DNA from: Sphingobacterium nematocida
GTDB lineage: Bacteria > Bacteroidota > Bacteroidia > Sphingobacteriales > Sphingobacteriaceae
Direction: 5' to 3'
Length of the DNA stretch: 64,000 nucleotides
NCBI RefSeq assembly: GCF_900168125.1
Contig: NZ_FUZF01000011.1
Span: forward strand, 95,985-159,984
Below are positions 35,802-44,022 of the stretch, in pieces. The notes under the pieces are model-generated. The model saw only the letters and a list, made by a program, of their open reading frames with translations, was not told where the DNA came from and made no database searches. Made by a program: the position numbers and the translations under genes. The stretch's first letter is position 1. Each line of letters opens with the position of its first letter.

Positions 35802-36152
35802 ATGAAGAGAATCACCATATCGCTAGCGAAACTCAATAGAATAGCCAATAATTTAATCACATTTTATAAGAGCCAGTTTAACAGTCCTGAGGAAGAATAT
35901 CAGGCCAATAAAAATGCAAAAGAACAGGTCGGACAATTAATCATCCACGTGAAGCGTGAGCTTGGATTATCCCGCGCAGCGCAACAGCAGGTCGTCAACG
36001 AAGCATTGATGTTATTGGCAAAAAGTACCGGCTGTGCAGAAGACGAACAGATAGCAGAAAATATGTTAGACAAGCTGCACCTCCAATCGAAAGTTATTGA
36101 CCAGCAAGATCTTGACCGCTATTATGCATACAAGCAAAGCCGCTGGGATTAG
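35802..36152 (+). CDS. Hypothetical helical protein, 116 aa
   Basis: A basic N-terminal helix (MKRITISLAKLNRIANNLI) is followed by helical sequence with a coiled-coil look (KNAKEQVGQLIIHVKREL, then QQQVVNEALMLLAK). No signal or domain is recognised. The upstream leader is shared with the gene at 33983. Confidence 0.5.
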   Translation: MKRITISLAKLNRIANNLITFYKSQFNSPEEEYQANKNAKEQVGQLIIHVKRELGLSRAAQQQVVNEALMLLAKSTGCAEDEQIAENMLDKLHLQSKVIDQQDLDRYYAYKQSRWD

Positions 36153-36652
36153 ATCGAAACAGGCACTTTTTGGAACCGGGATATTCCTTATCAAGACAGC
36201 ATATAGTACATAATTGGATGGCCCTGCAGGATTAGATAGCAATATATGTCGTATGGTAGCCATAGAATGACGACAGCAAATCCCTTTCGCTTAAAGAGCG
36301 GCGGGTGCGCATAAGCCTTCAAGTGGAAAACCGCAAAAAGGGTTCGGTTATACCCGACAACCGCTCCCCTATGGTCAGCCCAAAGTATCCTCTTCTGCAA
36401 ATGTTCCCTGCTTAAAAAGAAAAGCAGATCCGATACCGCAGGACGAAGCCTATCCCCGTTATAAACCGCTTGAGCATCTGCCATCCCTACAGCAACTTTG
36501 AGAAAGAAAAGTCTTCTTGTTTAATCAAGACTTCTCTACTTCGTAAAAAGTGTATCCAGACTGCCCAAACAAACCGCCTCCCCAAGGATTGATCATTGCC
36601 AACAGTGAAAAGGCAATCTGGAAAACCGACTGCAAATAACTACCCAGCTATC
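36153..36652. other. Intergenic stretch without a supported gene
   Basis: I see no credible gene; a 98-codon minus-strand frame at 36191-36484 has composition unlike a real protein. A weak inverted repeat (AAGTCTT/AAGACTT, about 36508-36531) is present. Confidence 0.4.
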
Positions 36653-37132
36653 CTAAGGATCCACCGATCTTTTCTTCCGTTCCCATAATTTACTATACAC
36701 CCATCCCCCTTTCCCCATGCGCTCGGCTTCGACCCCAAGCCAGTCCACCTCTGTTTTGAGGTATACAGGCCTCCCCCCTATTTTACCCGATCGCTGCAGC
36801 AGCTTTTTATCGATAGAACGGTAAAAGGTAGAACGCGCCACATCGAGCGCCCGCAGTACATAGGCAATAGGCACACACTCGGGTGGCTCGGGGAGCTGCG
36901 GCTGTATAGTCCATTCCGGAAATAGGCGTTTTAAAAGATTGATTAGTTGGTGTAGATCGTCTGTTGCGATGGTATGGATATCGTTGCGTTCGATCAGCAG
37001 CGATAGATGTTCGCCTATAGACAGGTCTTTGGATTCCTGCTCGTTAAATGAAGCGAGGATCAGTTCTTTAATATGTTGAAGGTGTTTTAAGATTAAAAAT
37101 TTTGGCATTTTGTTTTTCATAGGGCAGGACAT
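36653..37132 (-). CDS. Hypothetical DNA-binding-like protein, 159 aa
   Basis: The N-terminal part is helical. The C-terminal half contains a helix-turn-helix-like segment, YVLRALDVARSTFYRSI, followed by a wing-like GKIGGRPVYLKTEVDWL, resembling excisionase-type or phage-regulator domains. No signal peptide is present. In-frame ATG codons at 37132 and 37120 are both possible. It could be a small phage-type regulator. Confidence 0.55.
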   Translation of the reverse strand: MSCPMKNKMPKFLILKHLQHIKELILASFNEQESKDLSIGEHLSLLIERNDIHTIATDDLHQLINLLKRLFPEWTIQPQLPEPPECVPIAYVLRALDVARSTFYRSIDKKLLQRSGKIGGRPVYLKTEVDWLGVEAERMGKGGWVYSKLWERKKRSVDP

Positions 37133-37276
37133 TGGGCAGTCCGATCGTGCATCAGCACGACCCCAAAAAGCTGCAAGGTAAATGATGCAGACAAAACCAA
37201 TTAACCTCTTCTTAAACGGATAAATACAAGAGGCGACATTTAAATATAGTAAAAAAACTCTATATTAAATAGCTAT

Positions 37277-37837
37277 TTAACACATCACTAAATCTTCACT
37301 TGAAAGCTTTACTTGCGGCTTATGGAGACTTTCAACAGCTGTTTTAACTTTTATAGCATCATCAGATGACAAAAAAACAGGAATTAAAGAATTCATTTCA
37401 ATTTTTAACAATCTTCCGATAATAACAAGATCTCTTAGCGTAAAAGGTTTGATGCCGTTCATAAGTTCGGACATATGGGTTTTACTTTTATGTCCCAAGA
37501 TCACCCCTAAATTCTCTTGTGTCAGATCCAAAGATTTAAGCTTTTTTCTGATGATATCCTTACGATTCGCTATAAATTGACGTTCAAATTCGGCGATTTT
37601 CCCAGCTTTTTCACTTTCCAATAATTGATCAGTGCTGATTACATCCACGTCATTCCATTCGCTGTTTTCGAAATCTACAATCAACTGGCGAAGTTTACTC
37701 CTTAGCTTTTTCAAATGGGGATTTTCCTTTGCCATTAAACGCAACTTTCGATCGGCTATCATTGCGCGCTCGTAATCCAACTCACTATTTAATTTTCCAC
37801 TCTCCACTAACTTCTCTATATCAAAATGTGTTTTCAT
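37277..37837 (-). CDS. higA: HigA-type antitoxin, XRE family
   Basis: This 186-residue protein has a lysine/glutamate-rich N-terminal part and an XRE helix-turn-helix near 107-125 (DLTQENLGVILGHKSKTHMSE), the usual HigA antitoxin type that binds the operator. It starts 5 bases after the higB stop, so the two are coupled. I start at MKTHFDIE (37837); the upstream start at 37873 overlaps higB and adds 12 residues. Confidence 0.78.
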   Translation of the reverse strand: MKTHFDIEKLVESGKLNSELDYERAMIADRKLRLMAKENPHLKKLRSKLRQLIVDFENSEWNDVDVISTDQLLESEKAGKIAEFERQFIANRKDIIRKKLKSLDLTQENLGVILGHKSKTHMSELMNGIKPFTLRDLVIIGRLLKIEMNSLIPVFLSSDDAIKVKTAVESLHKPQVKLSSEDLVMC

Positions 37838-37842
37838 TGCTG

Positions 37843-38196
37843 TTATTTTATATACTCCCGCTGCCTTAACCACTTTTCAATGGTTGCTTTATTATTTTTG
37901 AAGATTGCTTCGTATTCTTGGTGAGTCCCTGCCCACACAATTGAAGCCAATCCCTCTTCATCAAGTTCAATCAATATTAATGTGCGATGAATATTTATAT
38001 CAAAGAAATAGAACCCATCATTGTGTACACAATCTGCATCTCTGCGAAGCTCCATCAACTCTCTAATACCCTCACCACCAGCAGGATCAAAACTTTCAAG
38101 TTCTTCAATCAGTCGATCAATTTCGGCACCTAATTTCTTATTACCAATATTCTTTTTTTTCAACTTCATCAAAGTTGACTTACCTATGATCTCCAT
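37843..38196 (-). CDS. higB: HigB-type toxin
   Basis: This 117-residue protein has the RelE-like order of elements seen in HigB toxins, with the N-terminal helices, an H-N-D-G-F-Y-F-F-D-I-N strand region, and a C-terminal WAGTHQEYEAIF segment that matches the family. HigB toxins are mRNA-cleaving translation inhibitors. The toxin-before-antitoxin order is typical of hig loci. An inverted-repeat operator lies directly upstream at 38223-38245. Confidence 0.78.
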   Translation of the reverse strand: MEIIGKSTLMKLKKKNIGNKKLGAEIDRLIEELESFDPAGGEGIRELMELRRDADCVHNDGFYFFDINIHRTLILIELDEEGLASIVWAGTHQEYEAIFKNNKATIEKWLRQREYIK

Positions 38197-38209
38197 AGCA
38201 TTATATTTA

Positions 38210-38245
38210 CAAATATAATCATAAGTTCGGATTATAACCGAACTT
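38210..38245 (-). promoter_or_regulatory. higBA promoter and operator
   Basis: A TATATTTG -7 box on the minus strand (38210-38217) is next to a perfect inverted repeat: AAGTTCGG (38223-38230), a 7-base spacer and CCGAACTT (38238-38245). The operator lies just upstream of the -7 box, where a bound HigA would block RNA polymerase. A second, AT-rich palindrome (TTATATTTACAAATATAA) overlaps the -7 box itself. Confidence 0.65.
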
Positions 38246-38397
38246 TATAAAAAAAATAACTGATTTAACATTCCGCAAGAACAACTGTTCCTGCTGTTAT
38301 CTTAGAGCTAGCCTTTACCATTAATCCTTCTCGATTGTCGTTCGTAAATTGGTTTATTACTATAAAAATAACAAAAAACTATATCCTATACAAATGC

Positions 38398-38733
38398 CTA
38401 CCCCTGCACCAACAGCTTCTCCAAAAATGCCTTTCTAAAATTAGTACCGATCTTCAATTGCACCCCATTCTGCATGTTTACGGTGTTGCCGTCTACATGG
38501 TCGATATGCTCGATATGGATCACATACGACTGGTGGATACGGCAGAACTTAGTCGCAGGCAATGTCTTCAACAGTTTACGGAGCGAACTGTGGACCAGGA
38601 GGAACTTATCCGTATCGTAAATAACCCGCACATAGTTGCCCATACTTTCTATGTATTCAATATCCCGGATAGCGACCCGGATTATCCTCCCCCCTGTGGC
38701 TTCCTTGATAAAAATAAAAGTTATTTCCTGCAT
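38398..38733 (-). CDS. LytTR DNA-binding domain protein
   Basis: The 111-residue protein is a stand-alone LytTR domain. It shows the usual DIEYIESMGNYVRVIY opening strand-helix, then the SLRKLLKTLP and FCRIHQSYVI helices and strands, and the final LKIGTNFRKAFLEKL. It has no receiver domain. Its gene lies 63 bases after the ECF sigma factor gene on the same strand, suggesting co-regulation. I start at MQEITFIF (38733), an in-frame alternative at 38748 adds five residues. Confidence 0.85.
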   Translation of the reverse strand: MQEITFIFIKEATGGRIIRVAIRDIEYIESMGNYVRVIYDTDKFLLVHSSLRKLLKTLPATKFCRIHQSYVIHIEHIDHVDGNTVNMQNGVQLKIGTNFRKAFLEKLLVQG

Positions 38734-38796
38734 ACCCCTAATACCCACAAGATGGGGAAAGTAGTGAGTTAGGCCGATCTGAAAAGGGGCAGATCT

Positions 38797-39396
38797 TTAG
38801 CTAAGCCCCAGCAGTAAGCCCCCCAGCACAACCGGCAAAAACTCGGGATTATTCAATAGCTGGGATTTGATATATTGATTCCCACGGGTGATGTAGCTAT
38901 TTATCGTATTGTGCGATATCCCCAACTGCTCGGCGATCTCTTTATAGCTGTAGCCATCGATCTTATGCAGGCGGTATACCTCACGCTGCTTGGCCGGCAT
39001 CTTATCCAATAGCCTATTTAACAGCTCCTCGTGTTCTTTTTGGTATATTTTGGATTCGATGTTGTTGTAGCCCTCCTCTAGGATCGGCAGCATGTGTGCT
39101 CGGTAAGTCCGATCATAAGCCGCTTTACGGAATAGTTTGTACGTATTATTGGTTGCTATTTTATACAGATAGGCCTTGAAAGACTGGTCCGGGTCGACTG
39201 CGTGCCGATTGGTCCATACCGCCATAAAGGTATCCTGCAGCACCTCATCGGCCAGCTCTGTAGATTTGAGCATATACATCAGATGTGCCATAATCACCAT
39301 AGAATACTGGTTATACAGCTCCGTAAAAGCCTTATCATCTCCTTCTTGCAATCGCAACAGCAGCTCACGCTCTGATATTTTAAGGCTGGTTATCAC
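38797..39396 (-). CDS. ECF family RNA polymerase sigma factor
   Basis: The 199-residue sigma factor has region 2 (about 24-95, with FTELYNQYSMVIMAHL and EVLQDTFMAVW) and region 4 (about 130-185, with the helix-turn-helix YSYKEIAEQLGISHNTINSYI). The Bacteroidota ECF family with FecR partners usually has the FecR gene next to the sigma gene; here the only FecR gene is 14 kb away. A broken copy of this gene lies at 45014-45160. A good promoter is present upstream. Confidence 0.92.
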   Translation of the reverse strand: MITSLKISERELLLRLQEGDDKAFTELYNQYSMVIMAHLMYMLKSTELADEVLQDTFMAVWTNRHAVDPDQSFKAYLYKIATNNTYKLFRKAAYDRTYRAHMLPILEEGYNNIESKIYQKEHEELLNRLLDKMPAKQREVYRLHKIDGYSYKEIAEQLGISHNTINSYITRGNQYIKSQLLNNPEFLPVVLGGLLLGLS

Positions 39397-39437
39397 AATA
39401 ATCTATCTTGGACTTAAGTTCACAATTGGGTTATATA

Positions 39438-39468
39438 CAAATATAAAAATAACAAATCGTCATTCAAA
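39438..39468 (-). promoter_or_regulatory. Promoter of the ECF sigma factor gene
   Basis: On the minus strand TTTG (39465-39468) and TATATTTG (39438-39445) are spaced by 19 bases, the expected -33/-7 arrangement. The ATG lies 41 bases downstream. Confidence 0.6.
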
Positions 39469-39583
39469 CTGCAAACATAAGGAGCGTAAATGACTAAATT
39501 CTATACAACAATACAAGCAAATGAATAAATCAACTAAAATATTTTGATAGATGAAGTTTTTTATATAATCAGTTAAATCAATA

Positions 39584-40036
39584 TTAAGACAGGTTTTCTA
39601 TATCATCCTGATCTTTAGGTCGATTACTTTTCTTTTTAGCGGCAATGAGTTGATCTTTATGAAGCGTTCTAATCGATAAATCGTCGTCTTCGAAAACAAT
39701 TGATTGATTATAATTGTTTGTAAAATCTAGTCCTTTAACTTTAACCATGATATCTATTGCGACAGGTGGTACACCAAAAGTAAATACATCCCAAGAAGGG
39801 TGGGATAAAAAGTTTTCCTCTGTCATATCAAATACTGGCATTCCAAATTCTAAGAAAGCAGCCTTAAGTCTATTGTAATTAGTTTGAGTTCGCTCAACCC
39901 AAATATCCATATCACCTGTAGTCCGTGAATATCCGTGTAAGATCACCGCAAAACCACCTACAAGAATATACCTAACCTGACACTTATTCAAGCACGATAA
40001 AAAATCTCTAAAATCTTCATTAAAAATATTGCCCAT
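39584..40036 (-). CDS. Nucleotidyltransferase-fold protein
   Basis: This 150-residue protein has the minimal nucleotidyltransferase core: YILVGGFAVILHG, the metal-binding G-D-M-D-I-W, and a later I-D-I-M-V that supplies the third aspartate. Stand-alone proteins of this kind occur in toxin-antitoxin pairs and as DUF6036-type proteins. It starts 2 bases after its partner's stop, which makes the pair co-translated. Activity and target are unknown. Confidence 0.8.
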   Translation of the reverse strand: MGNIFNEDFRDFLSCLNKCQVRYILVGGFAVILHGYSRTTGDMDIWVERTQTNYNRLKAAFLEFGMPVFDMTEENFLSHPSWDVFTFGVPPVAIDIMVKVKGLDFTNNYNQSIVFEDDDLSIRTLHKDQLIAAKKKSNRPKDQDDIENLS

Positions 40037-40038
40037 GC

Positions 40039-40242
40039 TTAACTTCTTGTTGAAGCAGAAAACTTAGATTTATCCATTCTAGGAGGATTATCAAACGGAA
40101 AATTAAAAGCTATACTATTCAAATAATATGCAACTTTTAACCTTTCCTTCCAATCTAATTTCGAATAGTATCCCCTATGATCAGATGCTTCTCTGGCAGT
40201 TTGCCCTTTAAACGCCGTTCTATCTAACCTGAATTTGTCCAT
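40039..40242 (-). CDS. Small partner of the nucleotidyltransferase, 67 aa
   Basis: The start MDKFRLDRTAFKGQT (40242) gives a small basic protein with the EASDHRGYYSKLDWKERL helix and YYLNSIAFNFPFD. This pattern occurs next to nucleotidyltransferases in Bacteroidota and may be the antitoxin or adaptor. A longer in-frame start exists at 40314, but the additional 24 residues look unrelated. Confidence 0.6.
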   Translation of the reverse strand: MDKFRLDRTAFKGQTAREASDHRGYYSKLDWKERLKVAYYLNSIAFNFPFDNPPRMDKSKFSASTRS

Positions 40243-40424
40243 ATTCAAAGTTAAGCATTTCCATTTTCTTTTAAAAATTTCAAGTTTTGCAATGAAATCA
40301 TGTCGTGATAGCATCTCTTAAACAGCATCTCCAAATAATAGTGTTTTTCACACAAGAAAAAATTAAAGAAAAAATTGCGTAGTCAAATAGCTTCATTTAT
40401 ATTTGTAGTCAAATGACTTCATAA

Positions 40425-40748
40425 ATGAATTTAAGACGAGACGTGTTTCAAGCCATTGCAGACCCCACAAGACGGGCTATCCTGCTCTTGGTTACTTCGC
40501 AGGCGATGACTGCCGGTGCCATCGCGGCCAATTTTGATACCGCAAGACCGACCGTTTCCAAACACCTGCAGATCCTTACCGAATGCGAACTGCTTAAGCA
40601 GCAGCAAAACGGCCGGGAAATATATTATCACCTCAATGCAGACAAGATGAAAGAGGTAGCCGACTTTATCGAACCCTTCCGAAAAATGTGGGACGACCGG
40701 TTTAATAAACTGGAAGCCGTCATGAAGAACTATCAAAACAAGAAATAA
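40425..40748 (+). CDS. ArsR family transcriptional regulator
   Basis: The 107-residue winged-helix protein has the ArsR layout: [19 protein letters not shown], helix-turn-helix ([24 protein letters not shown]), and a [13 protein letters not shown] wing. No metal-binding cysteine pair is seen, so it is not a clear metal sensor. It starts 1 base before an AHSA1 protein gene, which is a standard ArsR-AHSA1-DoxX arrangement. Confidence 0.9.
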   Translation: MNLRRDVFQAIADPTRRAILLLVTSQAMTAGAIAANFDTARPTVSKHLQILTECELLKQQQNGREIYYHLNADKMKEVADFIEPFRKMWDDRFNKLEAVMKNYQNKK

Positions 40749-40749
40749 A

Positions 40750-41214
40750 ATGGAGCACAAAACAAAAGTCACTGCCGAAGATGGCAAACAGGACATCCTA
40801 ATTACAAGAGAATTTGACCTTCCCTTAGAATTGCTTTTTAAAGCCTACGAAGAGCCCGAGCTTTTTGAACAGTGGATGGGAACCAAGGTGCTGAAAATGG
40901 AAAACAAAAAGCACGGCTCCTATGCCTTTGAAACTTCGCATGATGGTAACGTCGTTTTTAGTGCCAATGGAACCATACAGGAATTTATCCCGAATCAAAA
41001 GATCACCCGGACCTTTGAAATGGAAAATACGGGTTTTCCCGTTCAGCTCGAATTTTTGGAATTTGAAAGCCTAACGGACGAAAGAAGTAAACTGACCATG
41101 CACATCGTCTTTAAATCCCCGGCGTTCCGCAATCAGTTGATGCAGATGCCATTTGCACAGGGGCTGAATATGGCGCACGACAGACTACAAACAATCCTAG
41201 ACCAACTAAAATAA
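40750..41214 (+). CDS. SRPBCC (AHSA1-like) domain protein
   Basis: This 154-residue protein has the SRPBCC fold pattern typical of AHSA1-like proteins: ITREFDLPLELLFKAYEEPELFEQWMG, the GSYAFETSHDGN strand, and the long C-terminal helix. Such proteins bind small hydrophobic ligands. It is translationally coupled with the ArsR gene upstream and lies 6 bases before the DoxX gene. Confidence 0.88.
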   Translation: MEHKTKVTAEDGKQDILITREFDLPLELLFKAYEEPELFEQWMGTKVLKMENKKHGSYAFETSHDGNVVFSANGTIQEFIPNQKITRTFEMENTGFPVQLEFLEFESLTDERSKLTMHIVFKSPAFRNQLMQMPFAQGLNMAHDRLQTILDQLK

Positions 41215-41220
41215 CGAATT

Positions 41221-41604
41221 ATGCAAAAGCGCAACAAAATCATTTATTGGATTACCACTATTTTCCTTGCCGTGGGGATGACCGCAGGCGGTGTACAGCA
41301 AACTTTTCAAATCGGTGGTTACAATGAAATCGTCACAGGATTAGGGTATCCCTTATACCTCTTAACCATATTGGGCATCTGGAAAATTTTAGGCGTGATC
41401 GTTCTACTTGTTCCGAGACTCCCTTTACTCAAAGAATGGGCTTATGCCGGTTTTTTCTTTGCTATGTCAGGGGCGTTCATCTCCCATCTAGCGGTTGGAC
41501 AATCCTTCGCAGAGGCTGTTCCTTCTTTAATTTTACTGGTGGTGACCGTTTTGTCCTGGTATTTTAGACCGAATGACCGTAAAGTTTCAATCAAACAGTT
41601 ATAG
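41221..41604 (+). CDS. DoxX-like family membrane protein
   Basis: The 127-residue protein has four hydrophobic helices (about 8-24, 46-64, 72-92 and 100-117) and the GVQQTFQIGGYNEIVTGLG segment typical of DoxX-like proteins that follow AHSA1 genes. It completes a three-gene operon; the operon's role may be solvent or electrophile response, which is inference. Confidence 0.85.
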   Translation: MQKRNKIIYWITTIFLAVGMTAGGVQQTFQIGGYNEIVTGLGYPLYLLTILGIWKILGVIVLLVPRLPLLKEWAYAGFFFAMSGAFISHLAVGQSFAEAVPSLILLVVTVLSWYFRPNDRKVSIKQL

Positions 41605-41719
41605 CATCCGTACCTTTAATTAAGCACCTATATAGTATTCCATCTCCAAGTAGCGAATGATGCACTCAAGTAACAAACAAAAGTAGACAGTACGGCTACT
41701 TTGTCAACTTATATTATTT

Positions 41720-41758
41720 ACTTTGTAACGGTCGTAACTGTTACGGCCGTTACAAAGT
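41720..41758 (+). promoter_or_regulatory. Large palindrome upstream of the GNAT gene
   Basis: An 18-base arm (41720-41737, ACTTTGTAACGGTCGTAA) pairs with 41741-41758 with one G-T mismatch and a 3-base loop. The right half contains the palindrome ACGGCCGT. It ends 19 bases before the GNAT start and overlaps a TTTG-containing promoter-like region, so it is probably an operator for a dimeric repressor such as a TetR-type protein, or alternatively an attenuator hairpin. Confidence 0.6.
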
Positions 41759-41777
41759 ATAGTGCGTTATTAAATTC

Positions 41778-42287
41778 ATGGAACAGGAAATAGTCAGGGA
41801 CAATTTTAGCATCCGTAAACTGCAGGAGAGCGAAGCGCTTCTCTACAAATCCATACGATTAGAAGGGCTACTAGCCGAGCCCGATTTATTTCGCCCCAAC
41901 AATCCGCCCGAAGCTGACCTTACGGACGAAGAATGGAAAAAGAAGGTCTCGACCCCTAGATTTGTGTTCGGTCTTTTCTGCAATGGGGCGATAATCGGCA
42001 TGACCAGTTTCTTGTTAACGAATGAAGATGAAGCTTACCTCGGCCAATCTTATATCAAAAAAGAATTTAGAGGATTAGGTCTATCTTCCCTCCTTTATGA
42101 CATCAGATTTAGCTGGGCGGATAAGCTCGGTTTAAAACGGTTGACGATCAGTCATAAGGCGACCAATACCATTTCCAGATCAGCCATCCAGCGCGCTGGA
42201 TTTGTCTACACCCACACCGAGACCATTACTTGGCTCGATGGAACAACCGGCGACTCGCTGCTTTATGCATTGGACTTACAACAATAA
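41778..42287 (+). CDS. GNAT family N-acetyltransferase
   Basis: The 169-residue protein has the GNAT fold: FSIRKLQESEALLYKSIRLEGL at the start, the AYLGQSYIKKEFRGLGLSS motif with R-G-L-G that binds the acetyl-CoA pyrophosphate, and the NTISRSAIQRAGF segment near the C-terminus. The substrate is unknown. A large palindrome lies just upstream, so it is probably repressor-controlled. Confidence 0.9.
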   Translation: MEQEIVRDNFSIRKLQESEALLYKSIRLEGLLAEPDLFRPNNPPEADLTDEEWKKKVSTPRFVFGLFCNGAIIGMTSFLLTNEDEAYLGQSYIKKEFRGLGLSSLLYDIRFSWADKLGLKRLTISHKATNTISRSAIQRAGFVYTHTETITWLDGTTGDSLLYALDLQQ

Positions 42288-42340
42288 AGGCTAGGGCAAC
42301 ATAACTTCTGTAGCGTCAAGCAGTTCATATAAGGTTCTTC

Positions 42341-43846
42341 TTAACCACTGGTCTGCATGTCGAGAGATCTGTAATAGATAGCCTCAGCCACATGTGCGAG
42401 TTCAATCTTTTCGCTGTCTGCAATATCGGCGATAGTCCGTGCTACTTTCAAAATACGATCGTGCGCTCTACTGGACAACCCATATTTCTGCATATGACCA
42501 TATAGCAGTTTGCGTGCAGAATCATCCAACGTACAGATCTCCCTCACCAAGCGACTAGACATCTGCGCATTGGTAAATACACCGGGGCAGTCTACAAAGC
42601 GAACCTTTTGACGATCCCGCGCAGCGACAACACCTTTACGGAGTTCTTCAGAACACAGACCTTTATCTGCTCTTTCCATATCAAAAAAAGAGATCTGCTC
42701 CACAGCTAGCTGTATATCGATTCGATCTAAAAGCGGCCCCGATACTTTATTCATAAATTGATTTTTATATCGACTCGGCCCCGTGTATGGGTTCATCGCT
42801 GCGACCAACATAAAGTTGGCAGGAAAAGTCAGGGTCATCCGGGCTCGTCCAATCTGGATCTTTCGATCCTCCAAAGGCTGGCGCATGACGTCCAGTACAG
42901 ACCGCCTAAACTCACCGAGTTCATCCAAAAATAACACCCCGTTGTGTGCCAGGGAAATCTCTCCGGGCTGCGGAATACTCCCCCCACCCACCAGCGCCAC
43001 ATTACTAATGGTATGATGTGGCGAACGGAATGGACGTTGGCTGATCAGCCCATTCAGTATATACGGATTATCCGACACACTGTAAATGCGTGTAGTCTCC
43101 AAGGCCTCCCCAATACTGAGCGGAGGTAAGATTCCAGGCAGGCGTTTGGCAAGCATCGTTTTACCAGCACCGGGAGGCCCTATCATCAAAATATTATGGC
43201 CACCTGCGGCAGCAACCTGCATCGCACGCTTGGCCCCTTCCTGCCCTTTAACATCGGCAAAATCCAGCTCAGATATCCTTTGATTTTTATAAAATTCATC
43301 CCGCGTATATATACAGACAGGTTCTATGACATGTGTTGATTGATTAAAAAACTGCACCACCTCCCGCAAATTCTTAACCCCATACACTTTTAGTTTGGAC
43401 ACCATGCCTGCTTCAGATTCATTCTGTTTACTGACCAACATTCCCAGAAAATCATCTTCCCTCGCTCTGATCGCCATAGGTAAGGTACCTTTGACAGGGA
43501 GTATCGATCCATCCAGCGCCAGTTCGCCCATCATAAGATACGCTGCAAGTTGCTCTGGTCTATTAATCTGTCCCGAAGCCGCCAATATAGCCACTGCGAT
43601 AGGTAAGTCAAACCCTGCTCCTGTCTTACGGATATCCGCTGGCGCGAGGTTAATAACGATACGTCTTCTGGGCATCCGCAACCCAATACTGGATATCGCC
43701 ATTTCAATACGATGTAGACTTTCCTTCACCACATTATCGGCCAACCCTACCAAGGTATAGTGGGTACCTGTAGTGATACTGACTTCGATTGTAATTGGAA
43801 ATGCTTCCACCCCGTGAACTGCGCTTCCGAATGTTTTAACGAGCAT
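42341..43846 (-). CDS. YifB/ComM family Mg-chelatase-like AAA+ ATPase
   Basis: The 501-residue protein is a YifB-type AAA+ ATPase; the ComM member promotes branch migration in natural transformation. The N-terminal ChlI-like domain ends before a Walker A loop (GPPGAGKTMLAKRL, about residue 225), a Walker B (VLFLDELGEF) follows, and the C-terminal region has the AAMNPYTGPS and RIDIQL segments. I start at MLVKTFGSAVHG (43846) because the upstream start at 43873 would lie on the -7 box at 43871-43878. Confidence 0.93.
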   Translation of the reverse strand: MLVKTFGSAVHGVEAFPITIEVSITTGTHYTLVGLADNVVKESLHRIEMAISSIGLRMPRRRIVINLAPADIRKTGAGFDLPIAVAILAASGQINRPEQLAAYLMMGELALDGSILPVKGTLPMAIRAREDDFLGMLVSKQNESEAGMVSKLKVYGVKNLREVVQFFNQSTHVIEPVCIYTRDEFYKNQRISELDFADVKGQEGAKRAMQVAAAGGHNILMIGPPGAGKTMLAKRLPGILPPLSIGEALETTRIYSVSDNPYILNGLISQRPFRSPHHTISNVALVGGGSIPQPGEISLAHNGVLFLDELGEFRRSVLDVMRQPLEDRKIQIGRARMTLTFPANFMLVAAMNPYTGPSRYKNQFMNKVSGPLLDRIDIQLAVEQISFFDMERADKGLCSEELRKGVVAARDRQKVRFVDCPGVFTNAQMSSRLVREICTLDDSARKLLYGHMQKYGLSSRAHDRILKVARTIADIADSEKIELAHVAEAIYYRSLDMQTSG

Positions 43847-43870
43847 AATGATCTTTGTTGGTCTATGGAG

Positions 43871-43878
43871 CAAAGCTA
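43871..43878 (-). promoter_or_regulatory. -7 promoter element of yifB
   Basis: The minus strand reads TAGCTTTG, a perfect TAnnTTTG match, 24 bases before the ATG. A TTTG at 43902-43905 is 23 bases away, slightly long for a -33 element. Confidence 0.45.
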
Positions 43879-43919
43879 TGGAGATACCCTGTTTCGAGCT
43901 GCAAATTAAACGGATACAT

Positions 43920-43933
43920 ACGTTTATAAACGT
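43920..43933 (+). promoter_or_regulatory. Palindromic site ACGTTTATAAACGT, copy 1
   Basis: A perfect 14-base palindrome lies between yifB and the zinc-ribbon gene. An identical copy occurs at 44511-44524, and both are followed by TTAwTTAC, so they are probably operators for a common regulator. Confidence 0.5.
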
Positions 43934-44022
43934 TTAATTACTTTCATATTTTTTTGTTACTTCCGTGAAAATGTTGCGTTTATATATAAATAGAATTATG
44001 TTAGTAATTGAAACACCAAGCT

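Noticed and set aside
36191..36484. Minus-strand open frame of 97 codons
   Set aside because: It has no recognisable domain, start signal or neighbour logic; the composition looks like chance.
43395..43760. Long plus-strand open frame inside yifB
   Set aside because: It is antisense to a strongly supported AAA+ protein and shows no domain.
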